Assembly (NCBI RefSeq): GCF_947487305.1
Contig: NZ_CANKWH010000010.1
Span: 62,001-126,000 of the forward strand
Length of the DNA: 64,000 nt
From: an uncultured Paracoccus sp.
GTDB taxonomy: Bacteria > Pseudomonadota > Alphaproteobacteria > Rhodobacterales > Rhodobacteraceae
Direction: 5' to 3'
A program made the position numbers and the translations under genes. A model generated the notes under the pieces. That model did no database searches. It had not been told where the DNA came from and was given only the letters and a program-made list of their open reading frames with translations. Shown here piece after piece: positions 1-7,126 of the stretch. Each line of letters begins with the position of its first letter. Within the stretch, counting starts at the first letter, position 1.

Positions 1-194
1 TCTATACCACCTTCCACCACCCGACGACGCAGGCCAATGTCATCACCACCGATTTCTCGGACTGGGCGACCAATTGCCCGGAATACAAGGTGACGGCGGT
101 GCAGATCAGCCCCTCGAACGGGCCTTCGGAATGGCAGGAACGCTATAACGAGCAGGCCGAGCGCTCGCGCCGCATCCTGCCGGCGGCGGAATGA
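1..194 (+). CDS. Formate dehydrogenase alpha subunit, C-terminal fragment (5' end outside window)
   Basis: About 63 codons read in frame from base 3 to a TGA at 192-194. The readable residues include FHHPTTQANVITTDFSDW, ending in ILPAAE. This matches the tail of the molybdopterin-binding alpha subunit of NAD-dependent formate dehydrogenases (FdhF/FdsA type), in the molybdopterin dinucleotide-binding domain. The stop overlaps the start of fdhD by four bases (ATGA), and fdsD follows, so the assignment is supported by both sequence and operon context. The catalytic part, iron-sulfur domains and other subunits lie outside the window. Confidence 0.85.
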   Translation, partial: YTTFHHPTTQANVITTDFSDWATNCPEYKVTAVQISPSNGPSEWQERYNEQAERSRRILPAAE

Positions 195-1018
195 CCATGA
201 TCCCCGCCGCCGCCACGACCTCCTTCGCCACGCATTTCCGCGCGGGTCGCCACGCGCAGATGGTTCATGCCCTGCCCGAAGAGACCGCCATCTCGATGGT
301 CTATGACGGCAGCGCCCATGCCGTGATGATGGCCAGCCCCGCCGATCTCGAGGATTTCGCCACCGGCTTCACTCTGACCGAAGGCATCGTCGAGAGCGCC
401 GACCAGATCAGCAAGATCGACCTTGTGGCCCATGACAAGGGCGTCGAGGTGCAGATGTGGCTGGAAGGGGATCGCGGGTTACAACTGGCGGCGCGGCGCC
501 GGACCATGGCCGGGCCGGTCGGCTGCGGGCTGTGCGGCATCGAAAGCCTCGATCAGGCGGTGCGCGAGCTGCCCGATTGTTCGGATGTCGGCGCGCAGTT
601 CAGCGTTGATGAGGTGACGGCCGCGACCGCCGCGCTGCGTGACTGGCAGCCGCTGCATGACCGCACCCGCGCGGTGCACGCGGCGGGCTTCCTGCTGCCC
701 GGTCAGGGGATCGTTTTGGCCCGCGAGGATGTCGGCCGCCACAACGCACTGGACAAGCTGATCGGCGCATTGGCGCGCCAGGGCATCGATGCCGGCACCG
801 GCGCCATCGTGCTGACCAGCCGAGTCTCGGTCGAGATGGTGCAGAAGACCGCCATGGCGCGCTGCGGCACGCTGATCGCGGTTTCAGCGCCCACGGCCCA
901 TGCTCTGCGACTGGCTGCCGGCGCCGGCCTTACCCTTGCCGCCTATGCCCGCGCCGAGGGCTTCGACCTGTTTTCCAACCCGCACCGCCTGTCGCACGAG
1001 GTCGCCGATGTCGCCTGA
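191..1018 (+). CDS. fdhD: FdhD, sulfur-transfer protein for formate dehydrogenase maturation
   Basis: 275 residues. FdhD passes sulfur from a cysteine desulfurase to the molybdenum cofactor before it is inserted into formate dehydrogenase, and is needed for enzyme activity. The conserved double-cysteine loop is visible as GCGLCG with Cys112 and Cys115, and the later REDVGRHNALDKL and TSRVS...KTAMA segments are typical of the family. Length is normal. The ATG at 191 overlaps the stop of the alpha-subunit gene, and fdsD overlaps the 3' end, so translation is probably coupled across the operon. Cytoplasmic; no signal peptide or membrane segment. Confidence 0.95.
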   Translation: MTMIPAAATTSFATHFRAGRHAQMVHALPEETAISMVYDGSAHAVMMASPADLEDFATGFTLTEGIVESADQISKIDLVAHDKGVEVQMWLEGDRGLQLAARRRTMAGPVGCGLCGIESLDQAVRELPDCSDVGAQFSVDEVTAATAALRDWQPLHDRTRAVHAAGFLLPGQGIVLAREDVGRHNALDKLIGALARQGIDAGTGAIVLTSRVSVEMVQKTAMARCGTLIAVSAPTAHALRLAAGAGLTLAAYARAEGFDLFSNPHRLSHEVADVA

Positions 1019-1226
1019 AAAGATGGTCATGATGGCCAACCAGATCGCCACCTTCTTCGACAGCCAGCCGGGCGATCCGGCCAAGGCCATCGCCGGCCAT
1101 CTCAGCGATTACTGGGACCCGCATATGCGGCGGCAGCTGGCGGATTATGTCGGCGAGGGCGGTGCGCGCTTGCTGCCGACGGTGCGCGAGGCGGTGGCAC
1201 GGCTGGTCGAGACGGCGCGGGCATGA
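1008..1226 (+). CDS. fdsD: Formate dehydrogenase delta subunit
   Basis: 72 residues starting MSPEKMVMMANQI. The sequence matches the small delta subunit found at the end of fds operons (MANQIA.FF, then WDPHMRRQL). In Rhodobacter capsulatus FdsD takes part in assembly of the FdsABG enzyme and with FdsC/FdhD in cofactor insertion. The start overlaps the end of fdhD by 11 bases in another frame, which is why this ATG was chosen; an in-frame extension upstream would lie wholly inside fdhD. Last gene of the operon. Confidence 0.9.
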   Translation: MSPEKMVMMANQIATFFDSQPGDPAKAIAGHLSDYWDPHMRRQLADYVGEGGARLLPTVREAVARLVETARA

Positions 1227-1227
1227 C

Positions 1228-1243
1228 GCCGGGTCGCCCCGGC
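1228..1243 (+). terminator. Short GC hairpin just after fdsD
   Basis: GCCGGG-TCGC-CCCGGC, a six-pair perfect stem with a four-base loop, begins next to the fdsD stop. No T tract follows, so intrinsic termination is uncertain; it may only stabilise the mRNA 3' end. The rest of 1244-1397 shows no gene. Confidence 0.35.
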
Positions 1244-1397
1244 AGGGCCAGGCCGAGACTTCAACAATCAACTGCAGGTGAAGGACCGGCAGGCCGTATC
1301 GCCTTGGGTTGACCTTATCGACTGGAGGTTTCAGGCTGACAGATGAGCGAAAATTGTTCGCTCTGGCCTGACATCCAGACCCGACAAGGAGCATTTC

Positions 1398-2039
1398 ATG
1401 ACCAGTGAACCGATCCGCGATCCGAAAGCCGACGCGCTTCTGACGCCGCAGAACGCCACCTTCGTCATCATCGATTACCAGCCCGTCCAGGTGAACTCGA
1501 TCGCCTCGATGGACCGACAGCTTTTGATCAACAATATCGTCGGCTGCGCGCGGGCGGCGGTGGTCTATGGTCTGCCGATCGTCCATTCGACCGTGAACGT
1601 GAAGACCGGCCTGAACAAGCCGCCGATCCCACAGATCCGCAAGGCGCTTGGCGGCGTGCCGACGATCGACCGCACCACGATCAATTCCTGGGAGGATGTG
1701 GAATTCCGGCAGGCGGTCAAGGATGCGGGCCGCAAGAAGCTGATCATGACCGCGCTCTGGACCGAGGCCTGCCTGACCTTCCCGGCGCTCGATGCGCTCA
1801 GCGAAGGCTACGAGGTCTATGTGCCGATCGATGCCGTCGGCGGCACCTCGTCGGCCGCGCATGAGGCCGGGCTGCGCCGGATCGAACAGGCGGGCGGCAA
1901 GATGATCAGCGTGCCGCAGCTGTTCTGCGAGCTGCAGCGCGACTGGAGCCGGGCCGAGACGGTGCCCGCCTTCATGGACCTGTTCATCCAGACCGGCGGC
2001 ACGGCGGGGATCCAGTTCTCCTACGACCGCACCGAATAG
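1398..2039 (+). CDS. Isochorismatase-like cysteine hydrolase (YcaC type)
   Basis: 213 residues, the usual length of this family. The fold is shown by the N-terminal strand FVIIDYQ with the catalytic Asp26, and by the nucleophile segment ALWTEACLTFP with Cys125. The aspartate and cysteine belong to the Asp-Lys-Cys triad of isochorismatase-like amidohydrolases; the lysine was not located with certainty. YcaC relatives hydrolyse small amides, but the substrate of most is unknown. The gene stands alone with its own upstream region (1227-1397) and ends at a strong hairpin shared with the convergent transporter gene. Cytoplasmic. Confidence 0.85.
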   Translation: MTSEPIRDPKADALLTPQNATFVIIDYQPVQVNSIASMDRQLLINNIVGCARAAVVYGLPIVHSTVNVKTGLNKPPIPQIRKALGGVPTIDRTTINSWEDVEFRQAVKDAGRKKLIMTALWTEACLTFPALDALSEGYEVYVPIDAVGGTSSAAHEAGLRRIEQAGGKMISVPQLFCELQRDWSRAETVPAFMDLFIQTGGTAGIQFSYDRTE

Positions 2040-2048
2040 ACCTGCAAT

Positions 2049-2073
2049 GGCCCGCCCCGGATCGGGGCGGGCC
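2049..2073. terminator. Bidirectional terminator hairpin
   Basis: GGCCCGCCCCG-GAT-CGGGGCGGGCC is a perfect 11-base inverted repeat with a three-base loop, lying between the convergent hydrolase (ends 2039) and MFS gene (ends 2081). Its placement suits termination from both sides. Confidence 0.8.
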
Positions 2074-2080
2074 GTCTGTC

Positions 2081-3655
2081 TTACAGGAACTTGCCCGGCA
2101 GTTTCGGGCGGTACATGAACAGCGTCAGCAGTGCCGTCAGCGCCAGCGCGATACCCAGCAGCAGGAACATGTCGGCATAGGCCAGCACGAAGGCCTCGCG
2201 CTGAACCGTCCCGGCCAGCATTGCCGTCGCCCGATCGGCAGCCAGCGCCGGATCGATGGCCTGCGCCTCGAGCGTGGCGGCACTCGCATCTATACGCCCC
2301 TGCACCAGCGCCGACCCGCTTTCGACATGCAGACCCAGCAGGGCGGAATGCAGCTGCTCCTGCTTGCGGGTGAAAGTCGCAACCAGTGCCAGACCGGCCG
2401 CCGAGGCCACGGTGCGGGTGATATGGACCAGCGAGGCGATCCAGGGGATCTCGCGGATGGTGATCTCTTCGGTCATCAGCACCATCAGCGGCACGGCGAT
2501 GAAGGGCGCCGCGAGCGATTGCACCAGAAGCGCCGGCAGCAACTGCTCGCCCGCCCACAGATGCGTCAGGTCGGTCAGCATCAAGGTGCCGGCGGCGAAG
2601 ACCAGAAGCCCAAAAGCCACCAGATTGCGCGGATCGAGGCGATAGACCAGCCAGGCGACAAAGGGCGTCAGCACCAGCTGCGGCAGGGCCGAGACCCAGA
2701 ACACCGTGCCGCTTTCCAGCGCCCGGAACCCCTGAACGCGGATCAGGTATTGCGGGATCAGGTAGGCCGAACTCATCAGCCCGATGCGCATGACGAACAT
2801 CACGAGAAGGCTCAGCCCGATATTGTCGCGGGCCAGAAGCCGCGGGCTGACCACCGGGTCGCGGTGGCGCAGGGCATGGACCAGATAGATCACCAGAAGG
2901 AAGGCGGCCGAGGCCAGCAGCCCGTTGATCAGCCCCGAACCCAGCCAGTCCAGCAGGTTGCCCTGATCGAGCACCGTGACCAGCGCGGCCAGACCCAGCG
3001 ACAGGGCCAGAAGCCCGAACCCGTCATGGCGGCGGAAGCGCAGGAACTTGATCGGATCGTTGGCCAGTCCATAGGCCCCAGCCAGCAGCGTCAGGCTGCC
3101 CGGAATGACGTTGATCCAGAACAGGTATTCCCAACTGAAATGAACCATGATCCAGCCTTCGATACTGGCCGCGAGCGCCGGGGTCAGCGACGAGACCAGC
3201 GCATAGAAGGACAGCGCATAGAGCCTCAGCGGCTGCGGCATGTGGCGCATGACCACGGCATAGGCCATCGGCATCAGGATCCCGGCGCTGAGGCCGCGAA
3301 TGGCCTGGAAGGCGATCAGCACCTGCAGGTTCGGGCTGAAGGGGGCAAGGAACGAGGCAACGGTGAAGATCAGCGAGCCGATCAGCACGCCGCGCGCCGG
3401 CGACAGGATCGAGCGCAGCCAGACTGCCGAGGGGATCGCCGCGACCTCGGCCACGACATAGGCGGTGGTCAGCCAACTGGCCTCGTCCATGCCGACGCCA
3501 AGTGCGCCGCGGATGTCCGCGAGCCCGATATCGGTCAGGCGGGAGTTCAGAAGCGAGGTCAGGGTGCCCAAGAGAACCGCGCCCACACCGATCAGGGCGC
3601 GCAGATCCGGCAGCTTGACGGCGGGTGCCGCAGGGGCGGCTGTGGTCGTGGACAT
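2081..3655 (-). CDS. MFS multidrug efflux permease, DHA2/EmrB-like
   Basis: 524 residues, rich in hydrophobic helices and consistent with the 14-helix DHA2 drug:proton antiporter family. Family features include an Asp-containing first helix region, ASWLTTAYVVAEVAA in helix 2, and a large C-terminal insertion before the final helix. The next gene upstream on the same strand encodes an HlyD/EmrA-like adaptor, separated by 83 bases, so the two likely form an inner-membrane pump plus periplasmic adaptor reaching an outer-membrane channel encoded elsewhere. The divergent LysR gene is the probable regulator. The exported compound cannot be inferred. Confidence 0.88.
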   Translation of the reverse strand: MSTTTAAPAAPAVKLPDLRALIGVGAVLLGTLTSLLNSRLTDIGLADIRGALGVGMDEASWLTTAYVVAEVAAIPSAVWLRSILSPARGVLIGSLIFTVASFLAPFSPNLQVLIAFQAIRGLSAGILMPMAYAVVMRHMPQPLRLYALSFYALVSSLTPALAASIEGWIMVHFSWEYLFWINVIPGSLTLLAGAYGLANDPIKFLRFRRHDGFGLLALSLGLAALVTVLDQGNLLDWLGSGLINGLLASAAFLLVIYLVHALRHRDPVVSPRLLARDNIGLSLLVMFVMRIGLMSSAYLIPQYLIRVQGFRALESGTVFWVSALPQLVLTPFVAWLVYRLDPRNLVAFGLLVFAAGTLMLTDLTHLWAGEQLLPALLVQSLAAPFIAVPLMVLMTEEITIREIPWIASLVHITRTVASAAGLALVATFTRKQEQLHSALLGLHVESGSALVQGRIDASAATLEAQAIDPALAADRATAMLAGTVQREAFVLAYADMFLLLGIALALTALLTLFMYRPKLPGKFL

Positions 3656-3738
3656 GACACAATCTCCATCCCTGGACCGCCTGTCACCGGGACAGGCGGC
3701 GGTTTCGGGTTCAGCGGTTTCGGGTCAATGGGCTGGGA

Positions 3739-4890
3739 TCAGCGGACTTGGGCCAGCTTGGTCTCGGCAGCGGCGTCGCGGTCGGTATGAACCGTCGCCT
3801 CGACCGACATGCCGGGGCGCAACAGGCCCTGAAGCCCGGCATCCTCATCCAGCGCGATGCGAACGCTGACCCGCTGCGCGATCTTGGTGAAGTTGCCGGT
3901 CGCATTGTCAGCGGGCAGCAGACTGAAGATCGAGCCGGTGGCAGGTGCCAGCCGTTCAACATGGCCTGTCAGCTGCTTGCCGGGGAAACTGTCGACCGAA
4001 ACGCTGACTGCTTGGCCGGGTCGCAGCTTGGCGAGCTGCGTTTCCTTGAAATTCGCGGTCACATAGAGATCGGCCATCGGCACCACCGACACCAGTTGCG
4101 AACCGGCGCGGACAAATTGCCCCTCGCGCACGCCGCTGGTGCCGACGATGCCATCGACCGGCGCGGTGATCCGGGTGCGGCCCAGTTCGATCTCGGCCAG
4201 CTTCAGTGCGGCGGCGCGGCTGCCACGCTCGGCCTCGGCCTGTTCGGCCTCGCTGGCCAGCACGTTCAGCTGTTCGCGCTCGGCGGCGATGGCGGCCTGT
4301 TGCTCGATGATCGCGGCGGCGATGCGCTTCTGATCGGCGATGGCGGCCTCGACCTTCTGGCCGCTGGCCCAGCCCCCTTCCTTCAGTGTCGCCTGCCGCT
4401 GGTTCTCGCTGTCGATCCGCTCGCGGTCGGCCTCCAGTGCGGCCAGCCCGGCCTCGGCCTGCTCGATCACCCGATGCTGCAACGCGATGCGGCTTTCGAT
4501 ATTGTGGATCGCCGCCTCGGCCGCGCCCGCGCCCGCACGGGCCTGATCGACGCGCGCCTGGTATTCGGTCGGGTCGATCTCCATCAGCAGCGTCCCGGCC
4601 CTGACCTCCTGATAGTCGTCGACCAGCAGCCGGGTGATCCGGCCTTCGACCTCGGCGCTGACCGGGGTGGTATCGGCGCGCAGCGAGGCGTTGTTGGTGC
4701 TCTGGTTGGTCAGACCCGCGACCCAGCTGCCCCAGCCAAGCGGCACGACCACCGCTAGGCCGATCCCGGCCACGATGACCGAGGCGCGGGCCAACGTCAG
4801 CATGGCGCGTTTGCGCGGCTTCTTTGCCGGTGCAGGAATGGCGGCAGGGGCTTCGGATTTGGGTACGATTTGGACGACCGGCTTGTTCAT
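3739..4890 (-). CDS. HlyD/EmrA-family efflux adaptor (membrane fusion protein)
   Basis: 383 residues from the ATG at 4890. That start has a GAGGGAG ribosome site eight bases upstream and gives a short basic cytoplasmic tail before a single membrane helix at about 33-53. An upstream in-frame start at 4977 would add 29 residues and seems less likely. After the helix come a lipoyl-like half (VSAEVEGRITRLLVDDY), an alpha-helical hairpin with many Ala/Glu/Gln, and a second lipoyl/beta-barrel half (ITAPVDGIVGTSGVREGQFV). It should bridge the DHA2 permease gene downstream to an outer-membrane factor. Confidence 0.88.
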   Translation of the reverse strand: MNKPVVQIVPKSEAPAAIPAPAKKPRKRAMLTLARASVIVAGIGLAVVVPLGWGSWVAGLTNQSTNNASLRADTTPVSAEVEGRITRLLVDDYQEVRAGTLLMEIDPTEYQARVDQARAGAGAAEAAIHNIESRIALQHRVIEQAEAGLAALEADRERIDSENQRQATLKEGGWASGQKVEAAIADQKRIAAAIIEQQAAIAAEREQLNVLASEAEQAEAERGSRAAALKLAEIELGRTRITAPVDGIVGTSGVREGQFVRAGSQLVSVVPMADLYVTANFKETQLAKLRPGQAVSVSVDSFPGKQLTGHVERLAPATGSIFSLLPADNATGNFTKIAQRVSVRIALDEDAGLQGLLRPGMSVEATVHTDRDAAAETKLAQVR

Positions 4891-4970
4891 CGGATCGACT
4901 CCCTCAAGCGGTTTTCTCGGAAAGGGCGGCGTCTCGGCCGGCCCCGGTTGAGGCAGATATAGGGTTGGCC

Positions 4971-4999
4971 TTGACATGAGTGAAATGAATTGATCGAAT
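4971..4999 (+). promoter_or_regulatory. Possible promoter of the LysR gene
   Basis: TTGACA at 4971-4976, a 17-base spacer and TCGAAT at 4994-4999 resemble -35/-10 boxes. Transcription would start almost at the ATG of 5007, and no Shine-Dalgarno site is visible there, so the message could be leaderless. The region also lies between the divergent regulator and efflux genes, where LysR proteins usually bind. Confidence 0.3.
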
Positions 5000-5006
5000 T
5001 TGAAAT

Positions 5007-5972
5007 ATGAGCAATATTCATACAGCCGATCTGAACCTGATCCGCGTCTTCGACGCCCTGATGGAAGAACGCTCCGTGACCCGGGCGGGCGAACGGCTGA
5101 GGCTCAGCCAGTCGGCGGTCAGCCATGCGCTGGCCAAGCTGCGCCTGCTTTTGTCGGACGAGCTGTTCGTGCGCGGACCAGACGGGATGCATCCGACACC
5201 GCGGGCGATGGAACTGGCCGATCCGTTGCGGTCGGCCCTGGTCCAGATCTCGACGGCGCTGTCGGCCCCGCGCTTCGACCCGGCCACCTCGGACATGACC
5301 TTCGTCGTCGCGACATCCGATTATTACATCGGCGCGCTGTTTCCCAAGGTCATGGCCCGCATCCGGCGCGAGGCGCCGCAGATCCGGCTGTGGCTCAGGA
5401 TGTTCAACGACATCAATCTGGTCGAGGAGCTGGATCGCGGCACGCTGCACCTGGTCGTGGGCGCCTTTGGCCGCATCCCCGGTCGCTTTCGCCGCGAGAC
5501 GCTGGCGCCGGTCGAGATGGTCTGGATCATGTGCCGCGACCACCCGGCCGCCGGATCACCCCTGACGCTGGAAACACTCGGCCACTGGCCGCATGTCGAT
5601 ATTCTGCTGTCGGGACGGGCGACGCCCGAGGCTTCTGGGATGCAGGATCAGGAGGGGCTGGAGCGGTCCTTCGTGACCAGCAACCCCACGCATCTCGAGG
5701 CGCTGCTGCGGGAGGCCGGGCTGACCCGGCAGGTCGGCGCCACGGTGCCGCTGATCCTCGCCGTGCCGCCGCTGGTCGCTGCCAGTGACATGGTCGCCAT
5801 GGTTCCGCGCGAGGTGGCCGAAACCCATCGCGACAGCTATGGGCTTGCGATCTTCGACAGCCCTTATGCCCGCCCGCCGACTCAGATCGACATGCTGTCC
5901 CATAACAGCCATGGCGCGCATCCGGCCGTCGTCTGGCTGCGCCGGATCCTGGACGAGGTGGGGCGCGGCTGA
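5007..5972 (+). CDS. LysR-family transcriptional regulator
   Basis: 321 residues. The N-terminal winged helix-turn-helix (about residues 8-65) is typical: LNLIRVFDALMEERSVTRAG followed by LSQSAVSHALAKLR and ELFVRGPDGMHPT. The remainder is the periplasmic-binding-like effector domain. The HTH style resembles NodD/PcpR-type members. It is divergent from the EmrAB-like efflux operon with 116 bases between the start codons, the classic layout for local control of that operon together with autoregulation. The effector is unknown. No ribosome site is obvious before this ATG. Confidence 0.93.
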   Translation: MSNIHTADLNLIRVFDALMEERSVTRAGERLRLSQSAVSHALAKLRLLLSDELFVRGPDGMHPTPRAMELADPLRSALVQISTALSAPRFDPATSDMTFVVATSDYYIGALFPKVMARIRREAPQIRLWLRMFNDINLVEELDRGTLHLVVGAFGRIPGRFRRETLAPVEMVWIMCRDHPAAGSPLTLETLGHWPHVDILLSGRATPEASGMQDQEGLERSFVTSNPTHLEALLREAGLTRQVGATVPLILAVPPLVAASDMVAMVPREVAETHRDSYGLAIFDSPYARPPTQIDMLSHNSHGAHPAVVWLRRILDEVGRG

Positions 5973-6028
5973 CGCCGACGGTCCGCGAGGCGGCCGAGCG
6001 GACGGGCGCGCGGGCATAGGCACAACCC

Positions 6029-6068
6029 GTGCACAGGGCGGCACCGGATGTGCACAGCGCGTACACTG
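6029..6068 (+). promoter_or_regulatory. Repeated GTGCACAG motif upstream of the BrnA-like gene
   Basis: GTGCACAG occurs at 6029-6036 and again at 6050-6057, 21 bases apart (two helical turns), followed at 6061 by the related GTACACTG. The core GTGCAC is itself palindromic. The array ends about 75 bases before the ATG at 6144, a suitable place for an operator. That the neighbouring ribbon-helix-helix-like protein binds it is an inference. Confidence 0.35.
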
Positions 6069-6143
6069 ACAACGCCCGCGATCTTAAGCCGAAATTAACC
6101 GCCCTCGGCGAAGTTTTCCCAGGACAGCGAAGGGGGCAGGGCG

Positions 6144-6677
6144 ATGGCGGTCAGCAAGGCGGAACAGGCGCGGCGGGTGAATTATCACTACATGGCCGAT
6201 GCGATGCGGATGCTGGAATGGGACCTGCACCAGACGGTCCTCAAGCAGATGCGCATTCCCGACGACTGGCACCGCATCGCCCGCGACAAGGGCGCACGCG
6301 AGAAGACCCGGGTCACGCTGCGGCTGGACGCGGACGTGGTGACGTTCTTCCGATCCATGGGGCCGGACTGGCAGGCGCGGGTGAACCGGATCATCTCGGT
6401 CTGGATGCACGCCCGACTTGCCGGGCTGATCGACGGGGCCGAGACGATGGACTACCTGAAGCGCCAGACCGAGGACGAGGAGGAGACCTTCAACACCCGC
6501 CGCCCACATTGGGGCGACGACCCGAGCTGGATCGCCGACGCGCTGCTGGAGCGCGTCCACGGTGCGGCGCGCGTGGCCGAAATGCAGGGCGAGGGCGTGC
6601 CGCTGGGCGTTGAGCGCAAACCCTCGGCAGTGATGAAGGCGGAATATCTGGCGATGAAGGGGTGGAAGGGGGAGTAA
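6144..6677 (+). CDS. BrnA-like antitoxin-family protein, no toxin partner seen
   Basis: 177 residues. Residues 55-92 (TRVTLRLDADVVTFFRSMG, then WQARVNRIISVWM) match the BrnA antitoxin domain, a ribbon-helix-helix DNA-binding fold. Typical BrnA proteins are about 80-100 residues; this one has an extra N-terminal helix-rich segment of about 50 residues and a C-terminal tail of about 85. The usual BrnT RNase toxin gene precedes brnA, but the 171 bases upstream hold no such gene, and none follows. It may therefore be a stand-alone regulator or the remnant of a toxin-antitoxin pair. It borders the lower-GC accessory region to the right. Confidence 0.6.
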   Translation: MAVSKAEQARRVNYHYMADAMRMLEWDLHQTVLKQMRIPDDWHRIARDKGAREKTRVTLRLDADVVTFFRSMGPDWQARVNRIISVWMHARLAGLIDGAETMDYLKRQTEDEEETFNTRRPHWGDDPSWIADALLERVHGAARVAEMQGEGVPLGVERKPSAVMKAEYLAMKGWKGE

Positions 6678-7006
6678 AGGGGTGGAGTTCTTAACGGCGG
6701 CCGCTCGTCCGTGGTTTGGTTCGCGGAGTGGTGGTTTCGACCCGAAAGCCGGTGGCGTCGGCAGCGTGCTTGTTCATACGCAGTTTTGGCCGAAGGGGCG
6801 GTGACAGCGAGCCCGCAAACTACGCCTGCTACGCTTTCAGGGCGAAGTTAGGTTAGGTTAGTTCACTGTATTTATTGTTTTTTCTTAAGGAATCTCCGTC
6901 TCCCATTTCGCGTTATTTGCTTTACTTGCACTCGATCATGTGATTCTATGTTGACAAGTGATTTGAATCGTGACTTGCCGTTGCGGCTCCATTGGAAGTG
7001 TGAGAC
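6678..7006. other. Gene-free stretch at the border of the accessory region
   Basis: No credible gene in 329 bases. GC falls sharply after about 6850, unlike the neighbouring chromosome. Three tandem GTTAG copies lie at 6847-6861, followed by a T-rich run. A TTGACA hexamer at 6951-6956 lies upstream of the split ImmA gene, but no good -10 box follows at the right distance. The composition change suggests that foreign DNA begins near 6850. Confidence 0.5.
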
Positions 7007-7126
7007 ATGCGCAAGAGCCCAGACTACTCCCGTGTTAAGGCGGAGGTGAAGCGAGTTTTGGATCAGTACGGGGTTCAGCAGCCGCCTGTCGATCCCGTGA
7101 CGATTGCTAGGCACGAGGGAGTTGAA
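7007..7126 (+). pseudogene. ImmA/IrrE metallopeptidase gene, 5' fragment cut by the insertion sequence
   Basis: 40 codons beginning MRKSPDYSRVKAEVKRVLDQ and reaching IARHEGVE at the insertion point. The sequence resembles the N-terminal helix and the PVDPVTIARHEGV turn that precede the catalytic core of ImmA/IrrE (DUF955) proteins. Reading into the inserted element stops after five more codons. Joining base 7126 to base 8803, which removes the element and one copy of the 5-bp duplication, restores a single frame of 164 codons with the 3' fragment. A GGAAG ribosome site precedes the ATG. Confidence 0.85.
7122..7126. repeat. Target-site duplication, left copy (TTGAA)
   Basis: TTGAA directly precedes the left end of the IS1380-family element; the second copy is at 8798-8802. 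Five bases fits the 4-5 bp duplication known for this family. Confidence 0.85.

Noticed and set aside
930..2558. Long open frame on the minus strand across fdhD, fdsD and the hydrolase gene
   Set aside because: It lies opposite well-supported genes and its composition (Arg/Gly/Ala-rich, no family motif) is that of a reverse-frame shadow in GC-rich DNA.
3739..4977. Longer start for the HlyD-like adaptor at 4977
   Set aside because: The extra 29 residues are proline-rich and lack a ribosome site, while the ATG at 4890 has a strong one.
6847..6861. Three tandem GTTAG copies
   Set aside because: Too short for a repeat array or CRISPR; no spacer structure. Probably a replication-slippage microrepeat.
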